Below are positions 10,895-21,308 of a stretch of 64,000 nucleotides of DNA, one piece after another. How positions within the stretch are numbered: the stretch's first letter is position 1; each line of letters opens with the position of its first letter. The translations under genes and the position numbers were made by a program. The notes beneath the pieces were generated by a model. The model worked only from the letters and a program-made list of their open reading frames with translations, was not told where the DNA came from and searched no databases. Origin of the DNA: Deinococcus aerophilus (lineage in GTDB: Bacteria; Deinococcota; Deinococci; Deinococcales; Deinococcaceae); the NCBI RefSeq assembly GCF_014647075.1, contig NZ_BMOM01000003.1:1-64000 (forward strand), in the 5' to 3' direction.

Positions 10895-12288
10895 GGCGCC
10901 TGCAGCTGCCCCGGCCCGCGCTGCGCCTGACCTGGCCGCTGCTCGCGGGCGCGCTGGTGATCGCCGGAATCGCGGGCGCGCAGATCACCTACGGCAAGCT
11001 CAATCTCGCTGGCCGGCAGGTGGACAGCATCGGGCTGTACGGCGCGGAATATGCCAGCGAGTCGGCGCTGGGCGAACTGGTCACGGTCACCCGCGACGGC
11101 GAGGTCGTGCGGGTCACCGGCCTGGGCCACACCCTGCTGCTGCCCATCGACGAGGACCAGCAGCGCGCCACGACCACCTTCAATACGGTGCAGCTCGACA
11201 CGCAGCGCCTGCCGGGCCGGGCCGCCACGCTCGTCAACGGCAAGCTGTTCCTGCCGGTCGATATCCTGGCGCGCGGCCTGGGCGCCGAGTACCAGGCGGG
11301 CAAGCTGACCCTCAAACCCGCCGAATTGCTCGGCGTGAGCAGCCGCGCGGGGCAGTCCAGCGACCGGCTGGTGCTGGACCTCAGCCGGGACGTGCGCATC
11401 AGTGACGAGGCGCGCGGCAGCCGGGTGATCATCAGCCTGCGCGGAGTCAAGGGTGAGGCGCGCAAGTACACCACCCGCGGCGCCTTCGTGCCCGGCGCCG
11501 AGATCATCCGCGACGGAGAGAACCTGATTCTGAGCGTACCCATCACCGCCGCGAGCGGCTACCGCGTCTACAAGGTGGTCCGGGGCAGCGGCGTGCGCGT
11601 GGTGCTGGACCTGGGACCCGGCATTCCGCGCAGCAGTCCTGCGGTGCTGGAACGCGTGACCCGTCCCCTGATCGTCCTCGATCCGGCGCAGGTGCCGGGC
11701 CTGGGCCGCGACCCGACCCTGGAGGTTGCCCGCCGCGCCGCCGAACTGCTCACCGGCGCCGGCTGGCAGGTGCAGGTCACCCGCGGCACCGCCCAGTCGC
11801 TGAGCCAGAACGAGACCCTGCGGCTGGCCCGCCAGAGCGACGTGTATCTGGCGCTGGACCTGGGCCGCTTTCCCGGTTCCCCGCGCGGGGGCGTGACGGT
11901 CTACGAACAGACCGGACGCGCCGCCTCGCAGCTCGTCAATGCCGTGCGTACCGGCAACAAGCTGCCCTACGGCCCGCTGGTCGTGGGCGATACCGGCGGC
12001 ACCCGCCGCCTGAGCGAGCTGCTGCGCGGCGAACTCAAGGGAGGAGGCGTGACGGCCAAACAGGAAAGCACCTCGCGCGTGCTGACGCTGGGCGAGGCTC
12101 CCCAGGCAGCGCTGCTGCTGGAACTGGGCTGGACCAGCAACTCCAGCGACCTGGCCAACCTCGCAGTGGACCGGCGCCTGCAGACCATGGCGGTGGCGGT
12201 GGCCCGCTCGGTCGCCACCTACCTGACGGCCCGCGCCAACAACAACGCCAACATCAGCGCCGTGACCGGCAACGGAGCGGCCCAGTGA
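10891..12288 (+). CDS. Secreted amidase_3-like protein lacking the zinc ligands, with AMIN-like domain
   Basis: A 465-residue exported protein. It has an N-terminal signal/anchor (about residues 10-30), a copper-amine-oxidase-N-like stalk domain (about 35-143, ending NGKLFLPVDILARGLGAEY), an AMIN-like domain (about 155-245) and a C-terminal N-acetylmuramoyl-L-alanine amidase fold (about 258-447). In active enzymes the first motif is LDPGHGG and the second SIHAN; here they read LDPAQVP and LALDLGR, so the zinc-binding histidines are absent, while the last motif (LLELGWTSN) keeps its Glu. It is probably a non-catalytic peptidoglycan-binding or amidase-regulating protein. GTG start overlaps the smpB stop, and its own stop overlaps the next GTG. 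Confidence 0.8.
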   Translation: MRRLQLPRPALRLTWPLLAGALVIAGIAGAQITYGKLNLAGRQVDSIGLYGAEYASESALGELVTVTRDGEVVRVTGLGHTLLLPIDEDQQRATTTFNTVQLDTQRLPGRAATLVNGKLFLPVDILARGLGAEYQAGKLTLKPAELLGVSSRAGQSSDRLVLDLSRDVRISDEARGSRVIISLRGVKGEARKYTTRGAFVPGAEIIRDGENLILSVPITAASGYRVYKVVRGSGVRVVLDLGPGIPRSSPAVLERVTRPLIVLDPAQVPGLGRDPTLEVARRAAELLTGAGWQVQVTRGTAQSLSQNETLRLARQSDVYLALDLGRFPGSPRGGVTVYEQTGRAASQLVNAVRTGNKLPYGPLVVGDTGGTRRLSELLRGELKGGGVTAKQESTSRVLTLGEAPQAALLLELGWTSNSSDLANLAVDRRLQTMAVAVARSVATYLTARANNNANISAVTGNGAAQ

Positions 12289-12827
12289 GGCGGCTGTTCT
12301 CGCTGTTCAACGTGCTCAGCGCCGCGCTGCTGGTCGTGGCCGCGTTGGCGTCCCAGGCGGTGCAGAAGCCACCCACCCCCCCCAAGGCGCCCACGCTGCA
12401 GGTGGCTGAGCGCACCCCCATGAAGGTCAAGGTGTACTTCACCGATCCACAGGTGCAGGCGCTCAAGGCCGAAACCCGCACGGTGCAGGTGGCCCAGAGC
12501 AACCCGCGCGCGGTGGCCCAGGCGGCCCTGAACATCTGGGCGGCGGGGCCGGCTGGTTCGGGCCTTCTGGCGGTGGTCCCCAGGGACAAGGCCACCCCCA
12601 AGGTCTACCTGCGCGGCCTGCACTACTACGTGGACCTGCCCGCCGAGTACGCCACGCTGCGCTACGGCACCAGCGGCACGCGCATGCTGCTGTGCACGCT
12701 GACCCGCACCCTGCTCGAGACGCGCGGCGAGGACGTGACCTTCGTGCTGGACGGACAGCCGGTCGAAACCCTGGGCCAGATCGATCTGCGCGAACCGTTC
12801 ACGCGCCAGGACTGCGCGGACCAGTGA
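12285..12827 (+). CDS. GerMN-domain protein
   Basis: A 180-residue exported protein with an N-terminal hydrophobic segment (SLFNVLSAALLVVAALA) and a GerMN-like domain from about residue 45 (KVKVYFTD ... PRAVAQAALNIWAAGP ... VDLP ... TLTRTLLE ... VTFVLDGQPVETLGQIDL). GerMN domains occur in cell-envelope and sporulation proteins and often accompany amidases. It is translationally coupled to the amidase-like gene (GTGA overlap), so the two probably act together at the cell wall. Spore germination is not implied. Confidence 0.85.
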   Translation: MRRLFSLFNVLSAALLVVAALASQAVQKPPTPPKAPTLQVAERTPMKVKVYFTDPQVQALKAETRTVQVAQSNPRAVAQAALNIWAAGPAGSGLLAVVPRDKATPKVYLRGLHYYVDLPAEYATLRYGTSGTRMLLCTLTRTLLETRGEDVTFVLDGQPVETLGQIDLREPFTRQDCADQ

Positions 12828-12937
12828 CCCGCCGCACACGCAGGGGCCGGGCACCGCGCCGCCTTCCCTTTCCCCGCCCCCGGTCTGCCGTGAACAGGAG
12901 CGCCGCCACCTCACCCTGAGCTGGCCACCCCCATTCC

Positions 12938-15900
12938 ATGCTGCGCAGCATCACCCTTCAGGGCTTTAAAAGTTTTGCCGAGCGGACCCGTCTGGAGTTC
13001 GGCCCCGGCGTCAGCGCCGTGATTGGCCCCAACGGCAGCGGCAAGAGCAATGTGGTCGAGGCGATTCGCTGGGCCACCCACGGAGCGCGGGCGCGTGAAT
13101 TGCGGGCTGGACGGGCCTCCGAGCTGATCTTTCACGGCAGCGGCGGCAAGGCCCCGCTGGGACTGGCCGAGGTGCAGCTGGAACTGCAGACGCCCGGAGG
13201 CCGGGTCAACCTGGCCCGCCGGATCTACCGCGACGGCACGGGAGAACAGGACCTCGGCGGTCGCCCGGCCCGCGCCCGCGACGTGCAGGCGGCGCTGCGC
13301 GGTACCGGCCTGGGTCCCGGCGGGCTGGCGGTGATCGGGCAGGGCGAGGTCAGCGGCGTGGTGGGCGCGGAGGGGCGCACCCTGCTGGGCTACGTGCAGG
13401 AGGCGGCCGGGCTGTCCCGCGCCGTGGGAGCGCGCCAGGAAACCGAGGGCCGCCTGAAGGAGGCCGACAGCCACCTGGAACGCGCGCTGCTGCTGCTGCA
13501 CGAGCGCGAGGCCGCCGCCGAACGCCTGGAACGTGCCGCCCACGCGGCCCGGCGCTGGCGCGGGCTGAGTCTGCGCGCCCTGACGCTGGAAGATGCGCTG
13601 AGGCGCGAGCGTCAGGCCGCGTTGCAGCGGGAGATTGCCGGAGCGCGGGCCGAGGCGCAGACCCTGGAAGCCCGGAGCGCCGCCCTGGCCGCGCAGGTGC
13701 AGGCCGCCGCCGCCGCCGTGGACACCGCCCGTGAGGCCGCCGCCGCCGCCCGCGCCCGCCGCGACGCCCACGCGGGGGCCCTGGACGCGCTGCGCGCCGC
13801 CCGCGACGCCCACACCCAGGCCCAGCGCTACGCCGAACACCTGCAGGCCGAGGCCGCCGGATTACAGCGCGAGCTGGCCGGACTGCCCACCCAGCCGCCC
13901 AGCCAGCCCGCGCCGGATCTCGGGGCGCTGGAGGCCGCCTCCACGGGCCTGCGCACCGACGCCGAGGCCGCCGAACGCCTCGCCCGAACACTGGACGCCG
14001 AGCTGACCCGGGCGCGCGCCGCCGCCGCCCGCGCCGCCGAGGGGCTGGCCCGCGCCGACGCCAGCCGCGAGACCCTGCGTGCCGAACTGGACCGCGCTCA
14101 GGGCAATCTGGACGTGGCCGAGGAGGGGCTGCAGGCCGCGGCCGAGCGCCTTGCCCTGTCGCGCCACGCCCGCGAGCACGCCGAAACGCAGTACACCGCC
14201 CTGGCCAATCAACGCGGGGCCGCCGTGGAACACGAACGCCACCTCTCGGGCGAGCTGGCCCGCGTGAATGCCAGCGTGGCCCCCCTGAGGCGCGAGCGCG
14301 AACGCCTGGAAACCGCCCTGAACAGCTACGCCCGCTACGGTGAGGGCGCGCGCAATGCGCTGCGGCTGGAACACCCCGGCATCGTGGGCTCGGTGGCCGA
14401 CCTGCTCACGGTGCCCGCCGACTACGAGACGGCCATCGGGGCCGCGCTGGGGCGGCGGCTGGAACAGGTGGTGGTGGGCCGCGCCGAGGACGCCCGCGAG
14501 CTGATCGAGGAGCTGAAACGGGCGGGCGGGCGGGCCACGTTCCTGCCGCTGGACCTGCTGCGCCCCCGCATGCGCCGCGACGGTTCCCTGCTGCGTGAGC
14601 CCGGGGTGATCGGCAATCTCGCCGACCTGTGCCCCAGCGATCCACCGCTGGTCGGGGAGGCATTGCTGGCCGACACGCTGGTCGTGCAGGACCTGCGCGC
14701 GGCCAACCGCATTGCCCGCGCCCACGCCAGCCGCCCGCGCCTGGTTACCGTGGACGGCGAACTCGTCGAACCCGGCGGAGCCATCACCGGGGGGCGCATG
14801 CGCGACAGCGGCGCGGGCATTCTTGGGGACCAGCGCCGTTTTCAGGAGCTGGACGCCGAGCTGGAGGAGGCCGACCTGCTGGGACGGCGCCTGATGGCCG
14901 AGCTGGAGCGCGTCCGGACCACGCTGTCCGACGGTGCCGGGAATCATGACCAGCTGCTCGCCGCCCGCGAACGTGCGGTGCGCGAGGAACGTGAGGCCGA
15001 ACGCCGCGTCACCGAGCTGGAAGCGCAGGCCCGCAGTCTGAGCGCCCACCGCGATCGTCTGAGGGCGCGGCTGGAACCGGCGGGCGGTTCTGCGCCCCCC
15101 GAACCCACCGCCGGACATGCGCCGACCGTGACCGACCTGGAGGCGCTGGAAGCCGAGCTGCTGGCGGCCCGCCGGCAGGCTGAAGCCGGCCGCAGCGCCG
15201 AGCGTGAGGCCGCCGAGACGCTGGCCCTGGCCCGCGAGGTGGCCGCAGCGTGGCGGACCTACAGCGCGGCGCAGAGTCGCGCCGGGGACCTGCAGGCCCG
15301 GCTGGAGGCCAGCACCACCGCCGCCGCCAGCCAGGAAACCCACCTGCGGGCGGCCGCCACCGAACTTGCCCGCCGCGAGGCCGCGCTGGACACGCTGGAC
15401 GAGGGCGAATTTGCCCGCGCCGAGGCCGCGCGTGAGGCCGCCACCCGGGTCTATACCACCCTGATTGGCGAGCAGAACAAAACCCGCACCCGGCTGGACG
15501 ACCTGCGGCTGCTGACCGCACGGCGGGAGGGCAGTCTGGAAACGCTGCCCGACGGCTGCACGCCCCCCGGCACGCCCCGTGAATGGACGGCGGAACTGGG
15601 CCGGGCACGCACCGAACTGGAGGCGCTGGGGACCGTCAATGCCCGCGCCGAGGCCGACCACGCCGCCGAGCTGGAAATCCTGCATACCCAGCGCGCCGAG
15701 GTCCACGACGCCGGGGCCGCTGCCGCCGAACTGCGCGTCCACCTCGCCGAGTTGGAGGAGGCCGAGGGAGCCGCCACCCGCGCCGCCTTTGCCCGGGTGA
15801 ACGCCGCCTTCCGCGAGTACAGCGCCGAACTGCTGGGCGGGGTGGGAGAGCTGGAACCCGAAACCGACGCGGCGGGCCGCCTGAATGGCCTGCGCCTGGC

Positions 15901-16273
15901 CGTGCAACCGCGCGGCAAACGCACCCGCAGCCTTACCCTGCTGAGCGCCGGCGAACGCACCATGGCGGGGCTGGGATTTCTGTTTGCGCTGAACCATGCC
16001 GGCGGCGAGGGGCAGGGTGGGGGCGGCCTGCCCCTCGCCGTGCTGGACGAGGTAGACGCTCCGCTGGACGAGGCCAACATCCGCCGCTTCACCGCCTTTC
16101 TGGAACGCTTCAGCGCCCGCGGCGCGCAGTTTCTGCTGGTCACGCACCAGAAGGCGACCATGGAGGTCGCGAGCGCACTGTGGGGGGTCACCACCGATAC
16201 CAGTGGGGCGAGCCGCGTCCTGAGCATCAAACAGCCCGAAGATGCGACGGTCCGCACCCCCGCGTCCGTCTGA
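12938..16273 (+). CDS. smc: Chromosome segregation protein SMC
   Basis: An 1111-residue SMC ATPase, slightly shorter than the typical 1170-1190. It has an N-terminal Walker A (GPNGSGKSN, about residues 32-40), a long alanine-rich coiled coil, a hinge at about 470-630 ([10 protein letters not shown] ... [18 protein letters not shown]), a second coiled coil, the ABC signature [10 protein letters not shown] and Walker [16 protein letters not shown] near the C-terminus. It compacts and segregates chromosomes with ScpAB. The ATG is the first Met of the conserved [14 protein letters not shown] start. No strong -10 box lies just upstream, so it may be co-transcribed with the GerMN gene 110 bp away. 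Confidence 0.95.
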   Translation: MLRSITLQGFKSFAERTRLEFGPGVSAVIGPNGSGKSNVVEAIRWATHGARARELRAGRASELIFHGSGGKAPLGLAEVQLELQTPGGRVNLARRIYRDGTGEQDLGGRPARARDVQAALRGTGLGPGGLAVIGQGEVSGVVGAEGRTLLGYVQEAAGLSRAVGARQETEGRLKEADSHLERALLLLHEREAAAERLERAAHAARRWRGLSLRALTLEDALRRERQAALQREIAGARAEAQTLEARSAALAAQVQAAAAAVDTAREAAAAARARRDAHAGALDALRAARDAHTQAQRYAEHLQAEAAGLQRELAGLPTQPPSQPAPDLGALEAASTGLRTDAEAAERLARTLDAELTRARAAAARAAEGLARADASRETLRAELDRAQGNLDVAEEGLQAAAERLALSRHAREHAETQYTALANQRGAAVEHERHLSGELARVNASVAPLRRERERLETALNSYARYGEGARNALRLEHPGIVGSVADLLTVPADYETAIGAALGRRLEQVVVGRAEDARELIEELKRAGGRATFLPLDLLRPRMRRDGSLLREPGVIGNLADLCPSDPPLVGEALLADTLVVQDLRAANRIARAHASRPRLVTVDGELVEPGGAITGGRMRDSGAGILGDQRRFQELDAELEEADLLGRRLMAELERVRTTLSDGAGNHDQLLAARERAVREEREAERRVTELEAQARSLSAHRDRLRARLEPAGGSAPPEPTAGHAPTVTDLEALEAELLAARRQAEAGRSAEREAAETLALAREVAAAWRTYSAAQSRAGDLQARLEASTTAAASQETHLRAAATELARREAALDTLDEGEFARAEAAREAATRVYTTLIGEQNKTRTRLDDLRLLTARREGSLETLPDGCTPPGTPREWTAELGRARTELEALGTVNARAEADHAAELEILHTQRAEVHDAGAAAAELRVHLAELEEAEGAATRAAFARVNAAFREYSAELLGGVGELEPETDAAGRLNGLRLAVQPRGKRTRSLTLLSAGERTMAGLGFLFALNHAGGEGQGGGGLPLAVLDEVDAPLDEANIRRFTAFLERFSARGAQFLLVTHQKATMEVASALWGVTTDTSGASRVLSIKQPEDATVRTPASV

Positions 16274-16313
16274 CCCGGTGACCCCGGAGACCGACTGGTC
16301 TGGCGCGGGCCTC

Positions 16314-16319
16314 TACAAT
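16314..16319 (+). promoter_or_regulatory. -10 box of the nif3-like/tmk operon
   Basis: TACAAT, 7 nt before the ATG at 16327. It overlaps an upstream in-frame ATG, which therefore cannot be the start of this transcript. Confidence 0.7.
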
Positions 16320-16326
16320 GCCCCCC

Positions 16327-17112
16327 ATGACTGACGTTTCCCCCCACCGAACCGGCGAAGTGAGGCGCGACGACCTCGTCCGCTGGCTCAATGACTACCT
16401 CAAGATCAATGCCTATCCCGACCCCAGCCTGAACGGCCTGCAGATCGAGGGAACGTCCACCGTCACGCGGGTGGCCGCCAGCGTGGACACCAGCGTCAAG
16501 ACGCTGCAGCACGCGGCCGACAGCGGCGCAGACCTGCTGCTCGTGCATCACGGCCTGTTCTGGGGCGATGCGCTGGCCGTGACCGGGCCACACCGCACCC
16601 GGTTGCAGACCGCACTGTCGGCAGACCTCAACCTGTACGCCGCCCATATTCCGCTGGACGCCCACCCGGAGGTCGGCAACAACGCCATGATCGCCCGCGC
16701 GCTGTCTCTGGAAAACGCACAGCCCTTCGGAGACTGGCAGGGCCACAAGATCGGTCTGGCGGGCGAACTGCCCTTCGAGCAGAGCCTGCAGGACTTCGCC
16801 GACCGCATCCAGAAGCTGACCGGCGAGATCTGTCTGGTCCACGGCGGCGGCCAGCCCACCGTGCGCCGGGTCGGCATCCTCAGCGGCAGCGGCGCGGGCG
16901 CGGTGGCCGAGGCGGCGGCGGCGGGTCTGGACACCCTGCTCACCGGCGAACCCGAACACAAGCACTTCCATGAGTCCTTCGAGTACGGCGTGAACGTGGT
17001 TTTCGCCGGGCACTATGAAACAGAGGTCTTCGGGGTCCGCGCCCTGGCCGCCCGCATCGAGGAGGAATTCGGCTTGCCGTGGCAGTTCCTGCACCACCCC
17101 ACAGGCCTGTGA
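16327..17112 (+). CDS. Nif3-like dinuclear metal-centre protein
   Basis: A 261-residue member of the NIF3/YbgI (DUF34) family. Recognisable metal-site segments are LLVHHGLFWGD (about residues 70-80), AAHIPLDAHPEVGNNA and GEPEHKHFHESFEYGVNVVFAGHYETEVFGVRAL near the C-terminus. Members form hexamers with a two-metal centre. Their role is unsettled; the label 'GTP cyclohydrolase type 2' is widespread but weakly founded. Start chosen from the -10 box spacing. It lies 22 bp upstream of tmk, probably in one operon. Confidence 0.92.
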   Translation: MTDVSPHRTGEVRRDDLVRWLNDYLKINAYPDPSLNGLQIEGTSTVTRVAASVDTSVKTLQHAADSGADLLLVHHGLFWGDALAVTGPHRTRLQTALSADLNLYAAHIPLDAHPEVGNNAMIARALSLENAQPFGDWQGHKIGLAGELPFEQSLQDFADRIQKLTGEICLVHGGGQPTVRRVGILSGSGAGAVAEAAAAGLDTLLTGEPEHKHFHESFEYGVNVVFAGHYETEVFGVRALAARIEEEFGLPWQFLHHPTGL

Positions 17113-17134
17113 AGCCGCCTGCGGCGTACCGCCC

Positions 17135-17761
17135 ATGAGCGGCAGCGGCCTGTTCATCTCCTTCGAGGGACCGGAAGGAGCGGGCAAGAGCACCCAGATC
17201 GGCCGTCTGGGCGCTCAGCTCGGGCACGCGGGAATCCCGCATGTGCTGACGCGCGAGCCGGGAGGCACGCCGCTGGGAATGCGGGTGCGCGAGGTTCTGC
17301 TTGACCCGGCGCTGACCATAGATTCATTGCCCGAGTTCCTGCTGTACAGCGCCAGCCGCGCGCAGCTCGTGGGCAACCTGATCCGGCCAGCGCTGCGGCG
17401 CGGAGACGTGGTGGTCTGCGACCGCTACGCCGATTCCAGCATGGCCTATCAGGGCTTCGGGCGCGGCCTGGACGCCGGGCTGCTGCGTCAGATCACGCAG
17501 GCGGCGACCGGGGGGCTGACCCCCAACCTCACCGTGCTGCTGGACCTGGACCCGGCCGTGGGCCTGCAACGGGCGGCGCGGCGCGGCCAGCCCGACCGCC
17601 TGGAACGCGCCGACCTGGAGTTTCATCAGCGGCTGCGCCAGGGATTCCTGACCCTCGCCGCACAGGAACCCCAGCGCTTTTTAACCCTGGACGCCACCCG
17701 GCCCGAGGCTGAACTGGCCGCCCGAATCTGGGGGGCGGTCCAGGCGCGGCTGCCCAGCTAA
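17135..17761 (+). CDS. tmk: Thymidylate kinase
   Basis: A 208-residue enzyme converting dTMP to dTDP. It has the P-loop FEGPEGAGKST near residue 10, REPGGTPLG (about 39-47), the DRY motif CDRYADSSMAYQGFGRG and the LID-region residues RRGQPDRLERADLEFHQRL. The chosen ATG gives a standard N-terminus. Downstream is a convergent gene only 10 bp away. Confidence 0.97.
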   Translation: MSGSGLFISFEGPEGAGKSTQIGRLGAQLGHAGIPHVLTREPGGTPLGMRVREVLLDPALTIDSLPEFLLYSASRAQLVGNLIRPALRRGDVVVCDRYADSSMAYQGFGRGLDAGLLRQITQAATGGLTPNLTVLLDLDPAVGLQRAARRGQPDRLERADLEFHQRLRQGFLTLAAQEPQRFLTLDATRPEAELAARIWGAVQARLPS

Positions 17762-17771
17762 ACGCCGAAAT

Positions 17772-18656
17772 CTACCGGCGCGGATTGCCGCGCCCGTTCA
17801 CGGTGCCCAGGCCCGGCACCTTCACCTCGAAGACCGTACCCCAGCGTTTGCCCGTCAGCAGCAGCGTGCCGCGTTCGGGAACGTAGGCCACTCCGTTGGG
17901 AATGTCATCGAAGGTCAGCGGCTTGCCGGCGCGGGCAGCGTTGGCGCTGGCTTCACGGGTCAGGGCCGAGAGGTCCAGCCACGCGGTCACCTTGCCGCTT
18001 TGGGGATCGATGCGCGCCAGCCGGTCGGTCAGCCAGATGTTGGCGTAGACGCTGCCCTGCACATATTCCAGCTCGTTGAGGTTCTTGACCGGCTGACCCA
18101 TGTCGGTCACGGTTACGCTGCGTTTCACTGCAAAGGTCTTGGGATCACGCCACACCAGCGTGGAGCTGCCGTTGCTCATGATCAGCTGCTTGCCATCGGT
18201 GGTCAACCCCCAGCCCTCTCCGCTGTAGCGGTAGCGTCCCACCTCGTTCAGGGTCGTGGCGTCGAAGGCAAAGGCCACGCCCTCCTGCCACGTCAGGTGG
18301 TAGGCCACGCCGCCCAGCACCGCGACACCCTCGCCAAAGGCCGTCGCCAGCGGTGTGGCGACCCGGTCCACCACCTTGCCGGTCTTGAGCTCCACCCGCC
18401 GCACCCCGGATTCGCCCACCAGACCGGTGCTCTCTATATATGTGCCGTCTCCCAGATACTGCAACCCCTCAGTAAAGGCGGCGCGGTCATGCGGATGGCG
18501 GGCCACCACGACCGGGGTGAGCACGGGCGGGCGGACGCTGGCGGAAGCGGGACCAGAAGGCGAGGAGGCCGGCGGCGTGGTCTGGGCAAGGGCCGCCGCA
18601 CCCAGCAGACCCACAGTGATCACAAACAGAAGAGAGGGAACGCGCACACCACCCAT
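17772..18656 (-). CDS. Secreted glutaminyl-peptide cyclotransferase (glutamine cyclotransferase)
   Basis: A 294-residue exported beta-propeller enzyme that cyclises N-terminal glutamine to pyroglutamate. The signal peptide (VPSLLFVITVGLLGAAALAQ) is followed by a low-complexity linker and the catalytic domain: FTEGLQYLGDGTYIESTG, GEGVAVLGGVAYHLTWQEG, YSGEGWGLT, LIMSNGSS, LNELEYVQGSVYANIWLTDRLARID and FDDIPNGVAY are all family motifs. The ATG immediately before the signal peptide is preferred over an ATG 22 codons upstream. Confidence 0.93.
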   Translation of the reverse strand: MGGVRVPSLLFVITVGLLGAAALAQTTPPASSPSGPASASVRPPVLTPVVVARHPHDRAAFTEGLQYLGDGTYIESTGLVGESGVRRVELKTGKVVDRVATPLATAFGEGVAVLGGVAYHLTWQEGVAFAFDATTLNEVGRYRYSGEGWGLTTDGKQLIMSNGSSTLVWRDPKTFAVKRSVTVTDMGQPVKNLNELEYVQGSVYANIWLTDRLARIDPQSGKVTAWLDLSALTREASANAARAGKPLTFDDIPNGVAYVPERGTLLLTGKRWGTVFEVKVPGLGTVNGRGNPRR

Positions 18657-18757
18657 GGTAGAGGGGAAGAGTGTTCGGTATCTGACATTGCTGATGGTGT
18701 TCTTGAGAGGACCTTTCGACACCGGCCCCCATGCGGCAAAAAGGCCCCCTTCTGAAC

Positions 18758-19882
18758 TCAGGCTCGAACGGACGCTCCCTCGATCAACCGGGCCACCTCT
18801 GTGCGGACCTCCCCGTCCGGATCATCCAGCAGCGCCCGGAGCCGCCGTGTCTCACCCCACTGCTGCAGCGCCCAGGCTGCCGTCTGGCGCACCTCAGAGG
18901 CGGGGTCCTGGGCTCCCGCCAACAGCAGCGGCCAGCCCTGCGGCGACCGGGTATTGCCAAGCACCGTCAGGGCATTGCGGGCCATACCCTTGCGGCGCGG
19001 ACGCAGAAACGCGCTGCCGGCAAACCGGCGGTTGAATTCACGCTCGCCGGTTCCAAAAAAGGCGCTGAGGTCCGGGTGGGCGAGTTCGGGATCGGGCCGC
19101 AGCAACCCGGCCAGCGGCCCCGCCTTCTGCGACCACGGGCAGACCTCGCTGCACACGTCGCAGCCGAACAGCCACTCCCCCACCCCGGATCGCAGGTCAT
19201 GGGGGACGGGGCCACGGTGTTCGATGGTCAGGTAGGAGACGCAGCGCCGCGCGTCGATGGCCCGGTCATCGCCAATGGCCCCGGTGGGACACGCCGCGAC
19301 ACAACGAAAGCAGCGTCCGCAGCGGTCCGGATGCGCCTCGCCGGAACCCCCGGAGGGCAGGTCGGTGAGCAGCACCGCCAGCGTGACAAAGGCGCCCAGC
19401 CGGGTGCTGACCAGCATGCCCGACTTGCCCCGCCAGCCCAGAAACGCGCCCGAGGCGAACAGCCGTTCCATCACCGGACCGTGGTCCACGTACCCGCGTG
19501 CCCGCACCCCCAGCGCCGCCGCCTCGGTTTCCAGGCGGGTCAGCACCGGCTGCAGCTGGTCGTGGTAGTCGGGGGTCCAGGCGTAACGGGCCACCCGGCC
19601 CACCCGGATTCCGCCCGCCGGCACCGGCGGCTCGGCGAAGGCATGCGAAACGCCCAGCACAAGCACACTGCCCACGCCCTCCAGCCGGGACGACGGGTCG
19701 GCGCGCACCGGAAGCTGGCGCTCCAGATACGCCATGCCCGCGTGCCGGCCAGCGTCCAGCCAGCGGGCATATTCGTCCACGGCCCCGGCGGGCACCTGCG
19801 CGGCTGCCCAGCCCACCGCATCTGCCCCCAGGTGCTGGGCAAGGTCGGCCAGATGTTCGGCGGCGGAAGGGGACGCGCTCAT
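18758..19882 (-). CDS. queG: Epoxyqueuosine reductase
   Basis: A 374-residue cobalamin-dependent iron-sulfur enzyme that reduces epoxyqueuosine to queuosine in the tRNA wobble position. Two 4Fe-4S motifs are visible ([16 protein letters not shown] and [10 protein letters not shown]), with the catalytic-domain segment [28 protein letters not shown] upstream. The C-terminal ~80 residues resemble HEAT-like repeats ([19 protein letters not shown] ...). Divergent from the RlmI-like gene 135 bp away. Confidence 0.95.
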   Translation of the reverse strand: MSASPSAAEHLADLAQHLGADAVGWAAAQVPAGAVDEYARWLDAGRHAGMAYLERQLPVRADPSSRLEGVGSVLVLGVSHAFAEPPVPAGGIRVGRVARYAWTPDYHDQLQPVLTRLETEAAALGVRARGYVDHGPVMERLFASGAFLGWRGKSGMLVSTRLGAFVTLAVLLTDLPSGGSGEAHPDRCGRCFRCVAACPTGAIGDDRAIDARRCVSYLTIEHRGPVPHDLRSGVGEWLFGCDVCSEVCPWSQKAGPLAGLLRPDPELAHPDLSAFFGTGEREFNRRFAGSAFLRPRRKGMARNALTVLGNTRSPQGWPLLLAGAQDPASEVRQTAAWALQQWGETRRLRALLDDPDGEVRTEVARLIEGASVRA

Positions 19883-20005
19883 GCGGGCGAGTATGCCGTC
19901 CCGGGCCCGCCTCAAATGGCACCTGGGCGGGTTGCGCCTGCCGGCGCTGCCGGCCACCTTGGGGCGCGCCTTCCACAGGTTCCGGTGTCCAGCGCACGCA
20001 TGCGC

Positions 20006-20011
20006 TACGCT
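20006..20011 (+). promoter_or_regulatory. -10 box of the RlmI-like methyltransferase gene
   Basis: TACGCT, 6 nt before the ATG at 20018. Confidence 0.65.
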
Positions 20012-20017
20012 TCCCGG

Positions 20018-21241
20018 ATGCCTGCTCCGTCCCCCACTTCCGCTCCTTCCCGCCTGCGCCTGCGCGTCACGGCGGCGGCAGAGGCCCATGTCCGCGCCGG
20101 ACACCCCTGGGTCTATGAATCCAGCGTGCGCGAACAGAACCGCCCCGGCGAGGCCGGAGAACTCGCCGTGATCTATGACCGCCGCGACCGCTTCCTGGCC
20201 ATCGGTCTCTATGATCCGCACTCGCCGCTGAGGATGCGGGTGCTGCATGCCGGGTCCCCGGTCACGCTCGACGATGCGTGGTGGGGGGCGCGGCTGGACA
20301 CGGCCCTGCTCAGGCGGCAGCCGCTGCTCGACTCTGCCGGCACCGAGGCGAAGACCGACGGCTACCGGGTCCTGAACGGCGAATCCGACGGCTTTGGAGG
20401 GCTGGTGGTGGACCGCTACGCGGACGTGCTGGTGGTCAAGATCTACACTGCCGCGTGGTTTCCGCACCTGCAGCGCATGCTGGGGCTGCTCTCGGAGCGT
20501 TTTGCAGGGTTCCCGGCGGTGCTGCGCCTGAGCCGCAACATCCAGGCGGCAGCGGAAAAGGTGGGCCTCCACGACGGCCAGGTGGTGCTGGGCACGTTGC
20601 CCGACGCCCCGGTGGTCTTCCAGGAATCCGGCCTGCGCTTTGAGGCGGACGTGGTGCGCGGCCAGAAAACCGGCTTTTTTCTGGACCAGCGCGAGAACCG
20701 GCGGCGGGTCGAGCGGCTCAGCTCAGGCCGCCGGGTGCTGAATGCCTTCTCCTTCAGCGGCGGGTTCTCGCTGTACGCAGCGCGTGGCGGGGCCGCAGAG
20801 GTCGTCAGTCTGGACATCAGTGCCCACGCGCTCGCCGGGGCGACGCGCAACTTCGCCCTGAATCCGGCCCTGACCACGCCGCATGAGACGGTGCAGGCCG
20901 ATGTGTTCGGGTGGCTCTCGGATACCCGGCGCACCTTTGATCTGGTGATTCTCGATCCGCCCTCGCTGGCCCGGCGCGAGGCCGAGCGGACCGGGGCCAT
21001 CCGGGCCTATGGCAAGCTGGCCGCCGACGGCATCGCCCGCCTGGCACGGGGCGGGGTACTGCTCAGCGCCTCATGCTCGGCCCACGTCAGCGCCGAGGAA
21101 TTCTGGGACGCCGTGCGCGGCGCGGCGCAGTCCAGCGGCCGGAAGTGGAAGGAGCTGGCGACCACCCGCCACGCCCCCGACCACCACGCGACCTTTCCCG
21201 AAGCGGAGTACCTGAAGGCCATCTACCTGCAGCTGGATTGA
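20018..21241 (+). CDS. rlmI: RlmI-like class I SAM-dependent rRNA methyltransferase
   Basis: A 407-residue enzyme with an N-terminal PUA domain (about residues 10-95), a middle domain and a C-terminal Rossmann methyltransferase: motif [30 protein letters not shown], the catalytic [13 protein letters not shown], and [12 protein letters not shown] near the end. It resembles the 23S rRNA m5C methyltransferase RlmI. The start follows from a -10 box 6 nt upstream; an ATG at 20000 falls before the predicted transcript. Substrate position is inferred from the family. Confidence 0.9.
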   Translation: MPAPSPTSAPSRLRLRVTAAAEAHVRAGHPWVYESSVREQNRPGEAGELAVIYDRRDRFLAIGLYDPHSPLRMRVLHAGSPVTLDDAWWGARLDTALLRRQPLLDSAGTEAKTDGYRVLNGESDGFGGLVVDRYADVLVVKIYTAAWFPHLQRMLGLLSERFAGFPAVLRLSRNIQAAAEKVGLHDGQVVLGTLPDAPVVFQESGLRFEADVVRGQKTGFFLDQRENRRRVERLSSGRRVLNAFSFSGGFSLYAARGGAAEVVSLDISAHALAGATRNFALNPALTTPHETVQADVFGWLSDTRRTFDLVILDPPSLARREAERTGAIRAYGKLAADGIARLARGGVLLSASCSAHVSAEEFWDAVRGAAQSSGRKWKELATTRHAPDHHATFPEAEYLKAIYLQLD

Positions 21242-21296
21242 GGTCCGGGCCGCGGGCCTGAACCGAAAATCCCATCTTCGCCTTCTGGCGGGACCG

Positions 21297-21302
21297 TAAC
21301 AT
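21297..21302 (+). promoter_or_regulatory. -10 box of dinB
   Basis: TAACAT, 6 nt before the GTG start. No obvious LexA-box palindrome was noticed beside it. Confidence 0.65.
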
Positions 21303-21308
21303 CAGGGG

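Noticed and set aside
13862..16147. Minus-strand frame inside smc
   Set aside because: Translation is Gly/Gln repetitive and lacks any motif; smc motifs lie on the plus strand.
19883..20572. N-terminal extension of queG
   Set aside because: It is antisense to the RlmI-like gene; the ATG at 19882 gives a normal QueG N-terminus.
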